Shown piece after piece: positions 34,950 through 44,323 of a DNA stretch of 64,000 bases (position 1 is the first letter of the stretch; each line of letters opens with the position of its first letter). The notes beneath the pieces were generated by a model. The model had not been told where the DNA came from and made no database searches. It saw only the letters and a program-made list of their open reading frames with translations. Origin of the DNA: Mycobacterium kyorinense (GTDB taxonomy: Bacteria > Actinomycetota > Actinomycetes > Mycobacteriales > Mycobacteriaceae); assembly GCF_002101735.1 (NCBI RefSeq), contig NZ_LQPE01000031.1, positions 1 to 64,000 on the forward strand, in the 5' to 3' direction. The translations under genes and the position numbers were made by a program.

Positions 34950-36110
34950 ATGGACTACGGGATGTTGCCGCCAGAAATCAACTCTGCGCGAATGTATTCC
35001 GGGCCCGGCCCCGGCTCGATGCTGGCCGCCGCGGCGGCGTGGGACGAATTGGCCGCCGAACTCGGTTCGGCGGCGGTCTCCTACTCGTCGGTGATCGCCA
35101 GTCTGACCGGCGGGTCGTGGTTGGGCCCGTCGTCGACGGCGATGGCTGCGTCAGCCGCGCCCTACGTGGCCTGGCTGCACGCCACCGCCGCACAAGCCGA
35201 GCAGACGGCCAACCAGGTCAAAGCGGCCGTCGGCGCCTACGAAACCGCGTTCGCGATGACGGTTCCCCCGCCAGTGATCGCCGCCAACCGCGCCCAGCTG
35301 ATGGCGCTGATCGCGACCAATGTGCTGGGGCAGAACGCGCCCGCGATCGCAGCGACCGAGGCGCAGTACGGCGAAATGTGGGCCCAGGACGCGGCTGCCA
35401 TGTACGGCTACGCCGGGGCCTCGGCGGCGGTCACCTCGCAAGTGGCGCCGTTCAGCCCAGCACCGACGACGACCAATCCGGCCGGACCGGCCAGTCAAGC
35501 CGTCACGGTCGCCCAAACCACCGGCACCTCCGCCGGGACAGATGCGCAGGCAATGCTGTCACATCTTACCACTGCGGCACCTCAGGCATTGCAGGGCCTG
35601 GCGTCGCCCACATCGTCCACATCGGCATCGTCGGCTCTGGACTCCCTGAAGTCATATATGTACCCGGTATCGATGATGTCGATGATGCCGATGAGGGGCT
35701 TGTCGATGGTGAACATGCTGAAGTCTCTGAGCTCGACGACTGGCGCCGCGAGCAAGGCGGTTACGGCAGCGAGACCGGCGCTGGCGGGCGCTCTGGTTGC
35801 GTCGACGGGGGCGGCAGGACCAGCAGCGAACCTAGGGTCGGCCGTGCCTGCGGTGTCGGCCGGTATGGGCAGCGCTGTCTCGATGGGGCCGTTGTCGGTG
35901 CCGCAGAGCTGGTCCGCCGCGACAGCGCCCGCGGTAAGCCCCGTCGCTGCGGGGTTACCGGCCAACAGCCCCAGCGCCCCGCCGGTAAGCGGGCCCGCAG
36001 GGATGCCGCTGATGCCGGTAGCGAACATGGCCGGCCGCGTCCCAGCCGGCGGTACCCCGCACTACGACATGCGTCCCACAGTGATTCCGCGCTCGCCGTC
36101 CGCCGGCTGA
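34950..36110 (+). CDS. PPE-family protein, PPE-SVP subgroup (orphaned partner)
   Basis: A 386-residue paralogue of the first PPE protein: [17 protein letters not shown] start, GGSWLGPSS in the WxG position, a shared [14 protein letters not shown] block, and GPLSVPQSW near the C-terminus. A Met-rich insert ([17 protein letters not shown] region, about residues 230-255) is a local peculiarity. The ribosome site GGAGGTG precedes the ATG. The adjacent PE gene is deleted, so it either uses the PE encoded 2 kb upstream or is no longer exported. Confidence 0.92.
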   Translation: MDYGMLPPEINSARMYSGPGPGSMLAAAAAWDELAAELGSAAVSYSSVIASLTGGSWLGPSSTAMAASAAPYVAWLHATAAQAEQTANQVKAAVGAYETAFAMTVPPPVIAANRAQLMALIATNVLGQNAPAIAATEAQYGEMWAQDAAAMYGYAGASAAVTSQVAPFSPAPTTTNPAGPASQAVTVAQTTGTSAGTDAQAMLSHLTTAAPQALQGLASPTSSTSASSALDSLKSYMYPVSMMSMMPMRGLSMVNMLKSLSSTTGAASKAVTAARPALAGALVASTGAAGPAANLGSAVPAVSAGMGSAVSMGPLSVPQSWSAATAPAVSPVAAGLPANSPSAPPVSGPAGMPLMPVANMAGRVPAGGTPHYDMRPTVIPRSPSAG

Positions 36111-36227
36111 TGAAAGCCGCAATTAACATCGGTGCCGCACGGTGTCCACGCCCCGCTGGATTGACTTCAGACGCGCTGGGCAAGCGGTCAGCGCATCGAA
36201 GTCGACCACAGTTGGGAGTCGATCTTC

Positions 36228-36456
36228 GTGCAGCAATTCACCGCCAGCTACCGCCTTGTTGCCATCTTTGTTCTCATGGCAGCAGAATCTGCTTGCATAC
36301 CAATACCATCGGAGCTGATCATCATGCTTTTCGGTTTGGCCACCGGCCGCTTAGAACCCGGCGTCCATCCAATCCTCTTCCTCATTATCGTTGCCGGTGT
36401 AGCGGGCAAAGTGGTTGGCAGCTAACTCGCATGGGTGGTCGGACGCTTGCCCTGCA
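36228..36456 (+). pseudogene. Truncated DedA-family membrane protein
   Basis: From a GTG at 36228 the translation gives a DedA/SNARE-associated N-terminus: FVLMAAESACIPIPSELIIMLFG carries the family's ESxxIPIPSE motif, followed by a hydrophobic helix and GKVVGS. A TAA at 36423 then stops it after 65 codons. The same frame continues LAWVVGRLP, which is the next conserved DedA element, so the stop is a lesion rather than a natural end. The rest of the gene (about 130 codons) is missing, the ClC gene beginning here from the opposite side. Confidence 0.75.
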
Positions 36457-36470
36457 TTGACGGAGCGGCG

Positions 36471-37844
36471 CTAATCTACGGCATTCACCGCGCCACTTAG
36501 CCGCGCGGAGTAAATGGAGTATCCATCGACCCAGCGGGTGGTGGTCGTCGCGAAGACGGTTGCCACGATCATGGGAACCACCAGGGCTAGACCGCTGTGT
36601 GTGAGGTCGAGTACCAAGACCAGCGCGGCCAATGGTGCCTGCATGGCAGCGCCCATCGTCGCCGCCGCACCAATCAACGCGTATGCGCCGACGGGACTGC
36701 CGGGCCAGACCAATCCCCACAAAAGTCCCAGGCTTCCGCCCAGCACTGCGCCGGTACTCAGCACCGGCGTGAAGAGTCCACCTGAGGCTCCACTACCCAG
36801 GCACAGCGCTGTGACGAAGGGCTTGAGCACACTTAGCGCGGCCAGTAGCGCGAGGCTGCCCAGCCCGAGAAACGCATGGTGGGCCATGCCTTTGCCGTTC
36901 CCGTAAAGTTGAGGATACGCCAGCGCGATCAGGGCGAGCACCGAGAAAGCGGCCAGCGGTGTGAAGATCGCAGGCCAACCGTTGATCCGATGATGCGAAA
37001 TCCAGCCGATAACCCTGATGTATCCGGCCGCAAGCAAACCCACTATCGGGCCGACAACCGCTGCCCACACGAGAAGCCTTGTCTCATAAGGGTAGTGGGG
37101 AACATTGAGATAGACCGCGTGGCTCGGCAAATATAGCCAGGAGGTGAGAGTCGCTGTCGCGGCGCAGGCCAGCGCGGGCAAAACCACCGGCAGGTTCACC
37201 GACCCGATCAACACTTCGGCGGCGAACAGCGCGCCTCCCAGCGGGACGTTGTAGACCGCAGCCAGGCCGGCACCTGCTCCGCACGCCACCAGCAGCCGGC
37301 ACTGCGCCGGTGTCAGCCGTGTCCAACCGGACAGCACATTGCCCGACACGGCGCCGAGTAGTTTCGGTGCGGATTCACGCCCAAGCGAAGCACCCAGACC
37401 GATCACAATTTCAGAGATCACCGCTGAGCCGAAACTGCGGCGCACCGAGAGTCGACCTTCGCCTGTCCACAAAACCTCGTCGACCTCGGACGTTCTTCCG
37501 CGGGTGTAGCGGCGCAGCAGATACCAAGCAACCCCGCCGAACACGCCGCCGATCAGCAGTGGTGTCACCCGGTGCCAACCGCTGGCGTGCGTGACCGCCT
37601 GCTGAAAAGTCTCTCCTCTTTCGTTGACACCGAAGGCCGCATGTTCAACCAAGAACAAGATCAGCATCATCAGATCGCCGAGCAGTCCCGCCGCGACACC
37701 GGTAGCCAACACAACTCCCCAGAAGCGGCCGCTAAGTCGGGCATCATCATCTCCGGTCACATTGGGCTGCAGCATCGCGCCGCGACCGGACGGCAATCGA
37801 CGCTTGATCAGCGGTACCGGGATTCGTTCGCGCCTCATGCTCAC
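36471..37844 (-). CDS. ClC-family chloride channel/antiporter
   Basis: A 457-residue integral membrane protein, about 17 helices expected. The GREGP-like motif reads LGASLGRESAPKLLG and keeps the gating Glu. The GSGASGGLFTP segment matches the GxFxP chloride-binding motif. No CBS domain is present. It may be an H+/Cl- exchanger or channel; the substrate is not proven (some relatives carry fluoride). GTG start with GAAAG 9 bp upstream; an ATG two codons later is possible. It ends next to the DedA remnant. Confidence 0.85.
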   Translation of the reverse strand: MSMRRERIPVPLIKRRLPSGRGAMLQPNVTGDDDARLSGRFWGVVLATGVAAGLLGDLMMLILFLVEHAAFGVNERGETFQQAVTHASGWHRVTPLLIGGVFGGVAWYLLRRYTRGRTSEVDEVLWTGEGRLSVRRSFGSAVISEIVIGLGASLGRESAPKLLGAVSGNVLSGWTRLTPAQCRLLVACGAGAGLAAVYNVPLGGALFAAEVLIGSVNLPVVLPALACAATATLTSWLYLPSHAVYLNVPHYPYETRLLVWAAVVGPIVGLLAAGYIRVIGWISHHRINGWPAIFTPLAAFSVLALIALAYPQLYGNGKGMAHHAFLGLGSLALLAALSVLKPFVTALCLGSGASGGLFTPVLSTGAVLGGSLGLLWGLVWPGSPVGAYALIGAAATMGAAMQAPLAALVLVLDLTHSGLALVVPMIVATVFATTTTRWVDGYSIYSARLSGAVNAVD

Positions 37845-38030
37845 GAGTCGGAAACTTTCGCAGATCCGATCCCGAACAGCGCGGTGTGGTCAGCGCAGCG
37901 TGGACAGCAAAGTTCACTCATCTTTTGCATCACCCGAGCGATCAGTATCTGTACCCCTGCGTAAACATACCTACCCGCAGCTTGCAATCGAGTGGGCGGA
38001 CATGTCGAGAGCCCGAAACGAAATGCCCCG

Positions 38031-38804
38031 CTAGAGCGGGGTGACGTAGGCGGCGCTGATGCCGCCGTCGACCAGGAACGTCGACGCGGTGATGAATGAT
38101 GCGTCGTCGCTAGCGAGAAACGCGATGGCCGCGGCGATTTCGTGCGCCTCGGCGAAGCGGCCCATCGGCACGTGCACCAACCGGCGCGCGGCACGCTCGG
38201 GATCCTTGGCGAAAAGCTCGATCAACAGCGGGGTATTCACCGGCCCGGGACACAGCGCGTTGACCCGGATGCCCTGGCGGGCGAACTGGACACCCAGCTC
38301 GCGGGACATCGCCAGCACTCCCCCTTTGGACGCGGTGTAGGAGATCTGCGAGGTGGCCGAACCCATCACCGCGACAAACGAAGCGACGTTGACAATGGCG
38401 CCCCTGCCCGCGGGCACCATGTGCCGCAACGCCGCCCGGCTGCACAGGTACACAGATTTCAGGTTGACGTCTTGCACCCGCTGCCACACCGCGGGCTCGG
38501 TGTTCTCGATCAGCCCGTCCTCCGGCGGCGAAATGCCGGCATTGTTGACCGCGATGTCGACGGTGCCGTGGGTGGCCACCGCGGTGTCGAACAGCGCGTT
38601 GACCGCCGCTTCGTCCGAAACGTCCACGGGCACAAAGGAACCGGCTAGTTCGTCGGCAGCCGCGGCGCCGGCCCGTTCGTCGATGTCGCCGACGACAATC
38701 GTGGCTCCCTCGGCGTGCAGCCGCCGCGCCGCGGCCAGGCCGATGCCGCTGCCGGCACCGGTGACGACGGCGACCCTGCCTGCCAGCCGCTGCGTCAGGT
38801 TCAT
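38031..38804 (-). CDS. Short-chain dehydrogenase/reductase (Rv2857c homologue)
   Basis: A 257-residue NAD(P)-dependent oxidoreductase of unknown substrate. The cofactor motif is VVTGAGSGIGLAAAR, NNAGIS is the structural motif, and the catalytic Ser, Tyr and Lys are visible in NVASF and SYTASKGG. C-terminal LVDGGIS is typical. Its ATG overlaps the amidotransferase stop (TGATG), so they are coupled. In M. tuberculosis the gene between these two is aldC; it is missing here. Confidence 0.92.
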   Translation of the reverse strand: MNLTQRLAGRVAVVTGAGSGIGLAAARRLHAEGATIVVGDIDERAGAAAADELAGSFVPVDVSDEAAVNALFDTAVATHGTVDIAVNNAGISPPEDGLIENTEPAVWQRVQDVNLKSVYLCSRAALRHMVPAGRGAIVNVASFVAVMGSATSQISYTASKGGVLAMSRELGVQFARQGIRVNALCPGPVNTPLLIELFAKDPERAARRLVHVPMGRFAEAHEIAAAIAFLASDDASFITASTFLVDGGISAAYVTPL

Positions 38805-39541
38805 CAGTTCACGCTCGCATACGTGCGCGCCGCATCCACGATCGCGTCGAACAGCCGCAGATCGTCGAGGCTTTCCTCGGGATGCCACTGCACGGCGAGC
38901 ACAAAGTCGTCGCCGGGCAATTCGAGGGCCTCGATCACGCCGTCGACGTCCCACGCGCTGACGACCAGGCCCGCTCCGACCTCGGCGATGGCCTGGTGGT
39001 GATAGCAGCGCACATCGGCCGACTCCCCCAGCAGCTTCGCCAGCCGGGTGCCGGGCACTGTCCGCACGCTCAAGGTGTTGAACACGGCGTTGCCGGCCCG
39101 ATGGCCGCTGTGCCCGATGACGTCGGGCAGGTGCTGGTGCAGTGTTCCGCCGAGTGCGACGTTGAGCACCTGGGCGCCGCGGCAGATGCCCAGCACCGGT
39201 AGCTTCCGGTCGAGCGCCCCGCGCAGCAGCGCGAACTCCCACGCGTCACGCTCCGGACCGGGTTCGTCGCTGGCCGGGTGCGGCGGCCGGCCGTAGGTGG
39301 CCGGGTCGACGTCCTTGCCGCCGGTGATCACCAGTCCGTCCAGACCGTCGAGCACTCGCCCGGCGATGCCGGCGTCGACCGGCTGCGGCGGCAGCAGCAC
39401 CGCCACACCGCCGGCCAGCGTGACGCCCTGGAAGTAGGCGGCCGGCAAAAAGCTGGCACGGACGTCCCAAATGCCCGTCTGGGCCTGATCGAGATAGGTG
39501 GTCATGCCGATCACCGGCGGTCTAGAGGCGCTCAAACCCAC
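38804..39541 (-). CDS. Class-I glutamine amidotransferase-like gamma-glutamyl hydrolase (PuuD-like; Rv2859c homologue)
   Basis: A 245-residue hydrolase, probably removing gamma-glutamyl groups from amines as PuuD does. The nucleophile elbow is LGICRGAQVLNVALGG (Cys), and the His-Glu pair lies in VQWHPEES. ITGGKDVDPATYG is conserved in the family. I chose GTG 39541 because GGGAAGGGGG lies just upstream and the product then starts like homologues. The frame upstream is antisense noise. It is coupled to the SDR gene. The aldC and glnA4 genes that normally flank it are missing, so the presumed polyamine/gamma-glutamyl pathway is incomplete here. Confidence 0.9.
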   Translation of the reverse strand: MGLSASRPPVIGMTTYLDQAQTGIWDVRASFLPAAYFQGVTLAGGVAVLLPPQPVDAGIAGRVLDGLDGLVITGGKDVDPATYGRPPHPASDEPGPERDAWEFALLRGALDRKLPVLGICRGAQVLNVALGGTLHQHLPDVIGHSGHRAGNAVFNTLSVRTVPGTRLAKLLGESADVRCYHHQAIAEVGAGLVVSAWDVDGVIEALELPGDDFVLAVQWHPEESLDDLRLFDAIVDAARTYASVN

Positions 39542-39609
39542 GCCCCCTTCCCTGTTCGGTGACCGCCGCGATATCGATGTGCGCGTACTCGAAGAATGCC
39601 ACGGCTCGC

Positions 39610-39927
39610 TCAGTCCAGGCCGAGTGCCACCCGCAAGGCGGTATCGACAACCTGCATCTCGGCGGCCCCAAGTCGGCCGGCGAATTCGCCGAGGCGGTGT
39701 TGCGGATCGATCACTGTGAGCTGTTCGACCATCACGCGGGTCTTGGTGCCGTCGATTTCGATCTCGGGGCGAAACGAGGCAGCACGCCGTCCGGTGCAGG
39801 TGGGCGCGATGATCCACGTCGAGAGCGGCAGGTCGTCGGACTGCACCACCACGGCGTAGCGCGCACCGCCCTGTTCGTGCCCACGCGCGTCCTTCGGGGC
39901 TTTCAGCCGGTATAAGTCACCACGCAC
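39610..39927 (-). CDS. MazF/PemK-family endoribonuclease toxin
   Basis: A 105-residue mRNA interferase-type toxin. The N-terminal RGDLYRLKAP and GARYAVVVQSDDL strands, then APTCTGRRAASFRPEI, define the MazF fold. The catalytic Arg and Thr positions of the loop appear present. The GTG start overlaps the antitoxin gene by 11 bases, the usual arrangement. It stands where M. tuberculosis has glnA4. Its RNA target is unknown. Confidence 0.85.
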   Translation of the reverse strand: MRGDLYRLKAPKDARGHEQGGARYAVVVQSDDLPLSTWIIAPTCTGRRAASFRPEIEIDGTKTRVMVEQLTVIDPQHRLGEFAGRLGAAEMQVVDTALRVALGLD

Positions 39928-40147
39928 GGATCGCGTCCATCTCGGCGGCCAACGCCCGAGAGGCTGCCACGTCGTCGGGGTCGTTGCGCAGCGCTTCAGC
40001 CTCGGCCCGCAAACGGGCTCGCCGATGTGTGCGCTCAGCCTCCAGAATCGCCGCCCGTGCCGCCTCGGACCGGGACCTGCCCTCACCCGTTAGCGCCGCC
40101 ATCGCTCGTTCCACCTCCGGGTCCGTGCGAATCGTCAGCGTGCTCAT
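39917..40147 (-). CDS. Ribbon-helix-helix antitoxin of the MazEF-type pair
   Basis: A 76-residue antitoxin. The N-terminal STLTIRTDPEVERAM strand-helix and GRSRSEAARAAILEAE helix form a CopG-type RHH DNA-binding domain. The C-terminal charged region is expected to block the toxin. It precedes and overlaps the toxin gene, and RHH proteins of this sort usually repress their own operon. ATG start at 40147. Confidence 0.85.
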   Translation of the reverse strand: MSTLTIRTDPEVERAMAALTGEGRSRSEAARAAILEAERTHRRARLRAEAEALRNDPDDVAASRALAAEMDAIRAW

Positions 40148-40201
40148 ACGACAGATTGTCCTACCGCCACAGTTACGCTGGGCAGTTATCAGCCGACACC
40201 G

Positions 40202-43200
40202 CTAGCCGAGCAGTTCCCGCACGTCCGACGCGGTGATCGCCGAGCTGAACAGCTCGCCGTCGTCGACCACGGCGGTGAACAGTTCGCGCTTGCGCTCCTG
40301 CAGCGACACCACTTTCTCCTCGATGGTGCCCGAGGACACCAGCCGGTAGACGGTGACCGGGCGGGTCTGCCCAATGCGGTGGGTGCGGTCGACGGCCTGG
40401 GCTTCGGCTGCCGGGCTCCACCACGGATCGCACAGGAAGCAGTAGTCGGCCTCGGTCAGGTTCAGCCCGAAGCCCCCGGCCTTGAGGCTGATGAGGAACA
40501 CCTGGTTGACGCCCTCGCGGAATTTCGCCAGCTCCGCCGCGCGGCCGCGGGCGCTCACCTTCCCGTCCAGATAGCTGTAGCTCAGGCCCGCCGCATCCAG
40601 GTGTGACCGCAGGATGCCGAGGAATCCGGTGAACTGGCTGAACACCAGTGCACTGTGGCCTTCGGCCATCAACTGCGGAAGCTGCTCGACCAGAAAGTCG
40701 ATCTTGACCGACCCAGCATTGATATCGGTGCGGTCCACCAGGCCGGGATGCAGGCTCAGTTGACGCAGCAAAGTCAGCGACCGAAAGATCTGGAACCGAT
40801 TCTTCTCCCAGTCCCCCAGTAGACCCAGCACCTTCTGGCGCTCGCGGGCCAACCGGGTGTCGTAAATCTTGCGGTGTTTGGCACTCAGGTCGACGGTGAG
40901 TACTTGTTCCTGCTTCGACGGTAGTTCCGTGGCCACCTGGGACTTCGTCCGGCGCAACAGCACCGGTTTGATCCGGCGGCGCAATACCGGCAACCGCTCC
41001 CGGTTTGCACCCGACTCGATCGGTTTGCGGAAATAGTCGCCGAATGCCTTGGGTGACGGGAACAGTCCCGGCACCGTGATCGACAGCAGCGACCACAGTT
41101 CCATCAGATTGTTTTCCATCGGAGTACCGGTGATGGCCAGTTTGAATTCGGCGTCGAGCCGCCGAACGCAATGATGCGTCTTGCTGTTGTGGTTCTTCAC
41201 GAACTGAGCCTCGTCGAGAACGATTCCAGCCCAATCGATTTGAGCGTACACCTGGAAGTCGATGCGCGAGAGCGTGTAGGAGGTCACCACGATATCGGCA
41301 TCGGCGACCAGTTCCGCGAGCGGGCAGCCGGATCGGGCATCGGTCGCGGTGACGGCCACGGCGTTCAGGCTGGGTGTGAACTTGGCGCACTCGGCGACCC
41401 AGTTGCTGACCACGCTGGTCGGCGCGATGACCAGGAACTTACCGGCGCCCGCGGCGGCGGCACGCGCGATCAACGCCAGCGTCTGCACCGTCTTACCCAG
41501 ACCCATGTCGTCGGCGAGCACGCCGCCAAGTCCGTTGTCCCACAGAAACGATAGCCAGTCCAGGCCGTCACGCTGGTAGTCGCGCAGCGTCGCGTCCAGG
41601 CCGCTCGGCACCTCGACGGGAACCGGGGGTCGCGCGGCACTCAATCGGGCCAGGTTTTGCCGCCAATGCGCCACCTGCTTGTCGACAACGCCCAGCGCGA
41701 GCAACTCCTCCCACAGCGTGACGTTCAGCGACCTGGCGTTCACCTTGTCGCCGTCGATCTCACCGAGCGCGCGGGCTTCGTCGATCAACTCCCGCAAGCG
41801 AACGAGCTCCGGCGTGTCCAGACGGAAGTAGACGCCGGTGGGCAGCAGCATATGTGTTGCACCCGAGGCTAATTCGGTGATCACGTCGGACATTGGCACA
41901 CTGTGCCCGTCGACTGTCACGGCGATACTCAGGTCGAACCAGTCGGTTTGCGCCGGCTCCTCCCCGCTGGCGAACTGCAGCTGCGGGCCGGTCTCCGCTA
42001 GCCGGAAATCCGGTGCGGTACCGTTGATCTCGACGGTCAGGCCATCGACGCAACCCAGCCTCGGCAAGACCTCGCCGCACAACACCGCCGTCTCGACGGC
42101 GGCCAGATCGATCGGCGAACGCAACGTCGCGATTGACGCCGCTGCCACGGCGGCCGCAGCATCGCGGGCATCCTCGATCGCACACAGCTCACGGACGAGC
42201 GCGCCGTCGAGGACACGGGTCATTCGCTGCTTGACATGAAAGGCGGCCTGGTGTTTCCAGGTACGTGAAGTCGCGGCAACCATGCGCAGCGCGGGGGCGA
42301 GCCGCGACCAGGCGGCCTCTTCGGCGGTCGCGTCGCGGTAGCCGGTCAGCGGCGCCGACGAGTCGGGGTCGAAGTCGTGATGTTTGTCGTTGACCTCGTA
42401 GCGGGTGCTCCAGTACGCCCGGGCCCCAGTGCTAGTCATCGTGACGGTCAGCACGGCGATCGGCCCCATCACGGTGGGCGGGGTGAATAGTCCGTCCTCG
42501 ATCTCTACCGGCATGGTGTTGGCCAGCCGCGGCAACACGCTCAGCGAGAACTCCTCGGCGCTCTCGGCGGGAATGTGCACCCGGCGGTCGTGGGCGATGA
42601 GGTCCAGCACGGTGGGTCCCGGAGCCGGGTTGAACGCGCCCAGCCGTAATACGCCGTCGACGATCTGACTGATGCCGTGCGGCGTGGGCCGCCCGATTAG
42701 CCCGACACCGCCGGCGTCGCACTCCTCGCCGTCGACGGTCAACTTCACCGACATGGTCGCCCCGCCAGCGCCGTCGGCGGCGAAATCGAGGCGCAGTGAA
42801 GCGTTCTTGACCAACTCGACCGCGCGCAGACCACTGGATTTGTCGGCGACCAGCGTCACCCCGGCATCCTGCGCGGCGATCAGCCCCGGCCACAACGCCC
42901 GCGACGCTCCGCTGATCATCAGCAGCTCACCGTCGACCACCGGGGAGAACCGCTGCAGGTCGGTGACCAGCGTCCGAAGCGCGCCGTACTGGCGGCTGTC
43001 GAACTCGCCGGCCGCCGAACCGTAGAGAAGTTGCCGCCAGCTGAGCCGGCGTTTGATCCACGTTCCACGTTTGCCAATGGTCACCGGGCGTAGCGCGACC
43101 GCGCCGCCGGGCCGGTAGTGCGTGGGCGTGGTCACCGAGAACTCCAACCCGACCGGAGAGCCGGCGGACACGGCGGGGGGTGCCATCTCGTCGAGCACCC

Positions 43201-43549
43201 TGGTGAGGACGGTGCGCCAGGGGTCCGGGTCGGCGGGGTGCGCGTGTTCGTCAACGGCGACGGTCAGCAGCAGCGCGACGGCATGTTTGCAGAAGTTACC
43301 GACCGGGCACTCGCACTCGGCCCATTCCAGCAAGAGCACACCGTCGTCGTCCTGGAAGGTGACGTCAACGTCGTACACGAGACCCCGTGATCCGGCACAG
43401 CGCCCAAACAGGGCATGCACTGTCTCGTCCCAATCGACGTCCCAGACCCGGCCCTCGGCGGCATATCGCGCGCCGCGGGCGATCGTCGCGGCGTCGAAGT
43501 CGGCACGGAGATCATCGGGGCCCATGACGAGACGTGGTGATGACGACAT
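40202..43549 (-). CDS. SWIM zinc-finger SNF2-family DNA/RNA helicase (HelZ-like)
   Basis: A 1115-residue ATP-dependent DNA translocase. The N-terminal SWIM zinc motif reads CECPVGNFCKH (about residues 82-92). The SNF2 ATPase core in the C-terminal half has Walker A DDMGLGKTVQTL, motif II DEAQ, motif III TGTPMENN and motif VI QAVDRTHRIGQTRPV. It resembles M. tuberculosis HelZ (Rv2101), which lies elsewhere on that chromosome, so this is a synteny break. It may act in repair or defence; no restriction partner is nearby. A Met eight codons later is an alternative start. Confidence 0.88.
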   Translation of the reverse strand: MSSSPRLVMGPDDLRADFDAATIARGARYAAEGRVWDVDWDETVHALFGRCAGSRGLVYDVDVTFQDDDGVLLLEWAECECPVGNFCKHAVALLLTVAVDEHAHPADPDPWRTVLTRVLDEMAPPAVSAGSPVGLEFSVTTPTHYRPGGAVALRPVTIGKRGTWIKRRLSWRQLLYGSAAGEFDSRQYGALRTLVTDLQRFSPVVDGELLMISGASRALWPGLIAAQDAGVTLVADKSSGLRAVELVKNASLRLDFAADGAGGATMSVKLTVDGEECDAGGVGLIGRPTPHGISQIVDGVLRLGAFNPAPGPTVLDLIAHDRRVHIPAESAEEFSLSVLPRLANTMPVEIEDGLFTPPTVMGPIAVLTVTMTSTGARAYWSTRYEVNDKHHDFDPDSSAPLTGYRDATAEEAAWSRLAPALRMVAATSRTWKHQAAFHVKQRMTRVLDGALVRELCAIEDARDAAAAVAAASIATLRSPIDLAAVETAVLCGEVLPRLGCVDGLTVEINGTAPDFRLAETGPQLQFASGEEPAQTDWFDLSIAVTVDGHSVPMSDVITELASGATHMLLPTGVYFRLDTPELVRLRELIDEARALGEIDGDKVNARSLNVTLWEELLALGVVDKQVAHWRQNLARLSAARPPVPVEVPSGLDATLRDYQRDGLDWLSFLWDNGLGGVLADDMGLGKTVQTLALIARAAAAGAGKFLVIAPTSVVSNWVAECAKFTPSLNAVAVTATDARSGCPLAELVADADIVVTSYTLSRIDFQVYAQIDWAGIVLDEAQFVKNHNSKTHHCVRRLDAEFKLAITGTPMENNLMELWSLLSITVPGLFPSPKAFGDYFRKPIESGANRERLPVLRRRIKPVLLRRTKSQVATELPSKQEQVLTVDLSAKHRKIYDTRLARERQKVLGLLGDWEKNRFQIFRSLTLLRQLSLHPGLVDRTDINAGSVKIDFLVEQLPQLMAEGHSALVFSQFTGFLGILRSHLDAAGLSYSYLDGKVSARGRAAELAKFREGVNQVFLISLKAGGFGLNLTEADYCFLCDPWWSPAAEAQAVDRTHRIGQTRPVTVYRLVSSGTIEEKVVSLQERKRELFTAVVDDGELFSSAITASDVRELLG

Positions 43550-43686
43550 GCGCGAAGGATAGAGACGAGCACCGACAGATTCGTTGAGGCAGCGCGGCGC
43601 GTTGGACAGATGCAGTCGAAACTAAGACCCATGCGAAACAGGCGCCGCAGCAGTCACTTCCGTGTTTGGGAGAGGCGCCCGGTTGA

Positions 43687-44241
43687 TTACCAGGTGCTGG
43701 TGCGCAGGACGATCTCAGCGGCAAGCTGTGCGGTGGACTCTCGCGCGTTGCGCCGGCCGAGCAGCTCCACGATGCGGTAATCGGCGTAGACCCAGCGTTG
43801 GCTGGCGCGCGCCACCGCCTGGGAGGCCGGGGTGCTGACCAGCGCGGTGGTGTTGATCTCCACCGGTGGGCAATGAGCGTCGCGGATCACCCCGGTCAGA
43901 TCGGCCACCCGGGGGTGCCCGCGGTCGATGACGATCAGGCTGGTGAATCGGTCGAGCCTGGTTGCCGCCAACTCCCAAGCCAACTCGCCGCCGATGCGAT
44001 CGCCGACGAGCACGCCCCAGTTGATGTCGAGGACGTCCATGATCCCGACCACCGATTTGGGGGTCAGCCGTTGGTCCGGTCCGATGACAATCGTCCGTAG
44101 CGATGCGGTGTGCAGGCGTTCGCACACCGGGTCATAGGCGGTGAGCGCCCGCTGCGCCGCACCCAACACCACCACGACGGAACCCTTTTCCGGACCTGCC
44201 AGATTGACCTCGATGGGGAATCCGTCGACGGTGGTCATCAT
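43687..44241 (-). CDS. Alpha/beta-hydrolase-fold protein lacking the catalytic serine
   Basis: A 184-residue small alpha/beta-fold protein. The expected nucleophile elbow G-x-S-x-G-G reads GDRIGG (Arg in the Ser position), in LVGDRIGGELAWELAA. The oxyanion-side strand is VVVVLGAAQRALTAYD. It is shorter than active family members and lacks the late His-containing segment, so it is unlikely to hydrolyse esters. It follows cobQ by 82 bp. Two consecutive Met codons begin it; upstream frame extension is not supported. Confidence 0.65.
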   Translation of the reverse strand: MMTTVDGFPIEVNLAGPEKGSVVVVLGAAQRALTAYDPVCERLHTASLRTIVIGPDQRLTPKSVVGIMDVLDINWGVLVGDRIGGELAWELAATRLDRFTSLIVIDRGHPRVADLTGVIRDAHCPPVEINTTALVSTPASQAVARASQRWVYADYRIVELLGRRNARESTAQLAAEIVLRTSTW

Positions 44242-44323
44242 CGTCGGAGGCACTTGTGCAAGGTAGCGCCAATCGGCCGGTGCGCGGGCCGTTTCTGCAT
44301 TGTCTCTCAGAGCACTACCAGGC

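Noticed and set aside
34775..36460. 560-codon open frame overlapping the second PPE gene
   Set aside because: Shifted frame of the PPE coding region; Arg/Gly-rich and unlike any family.
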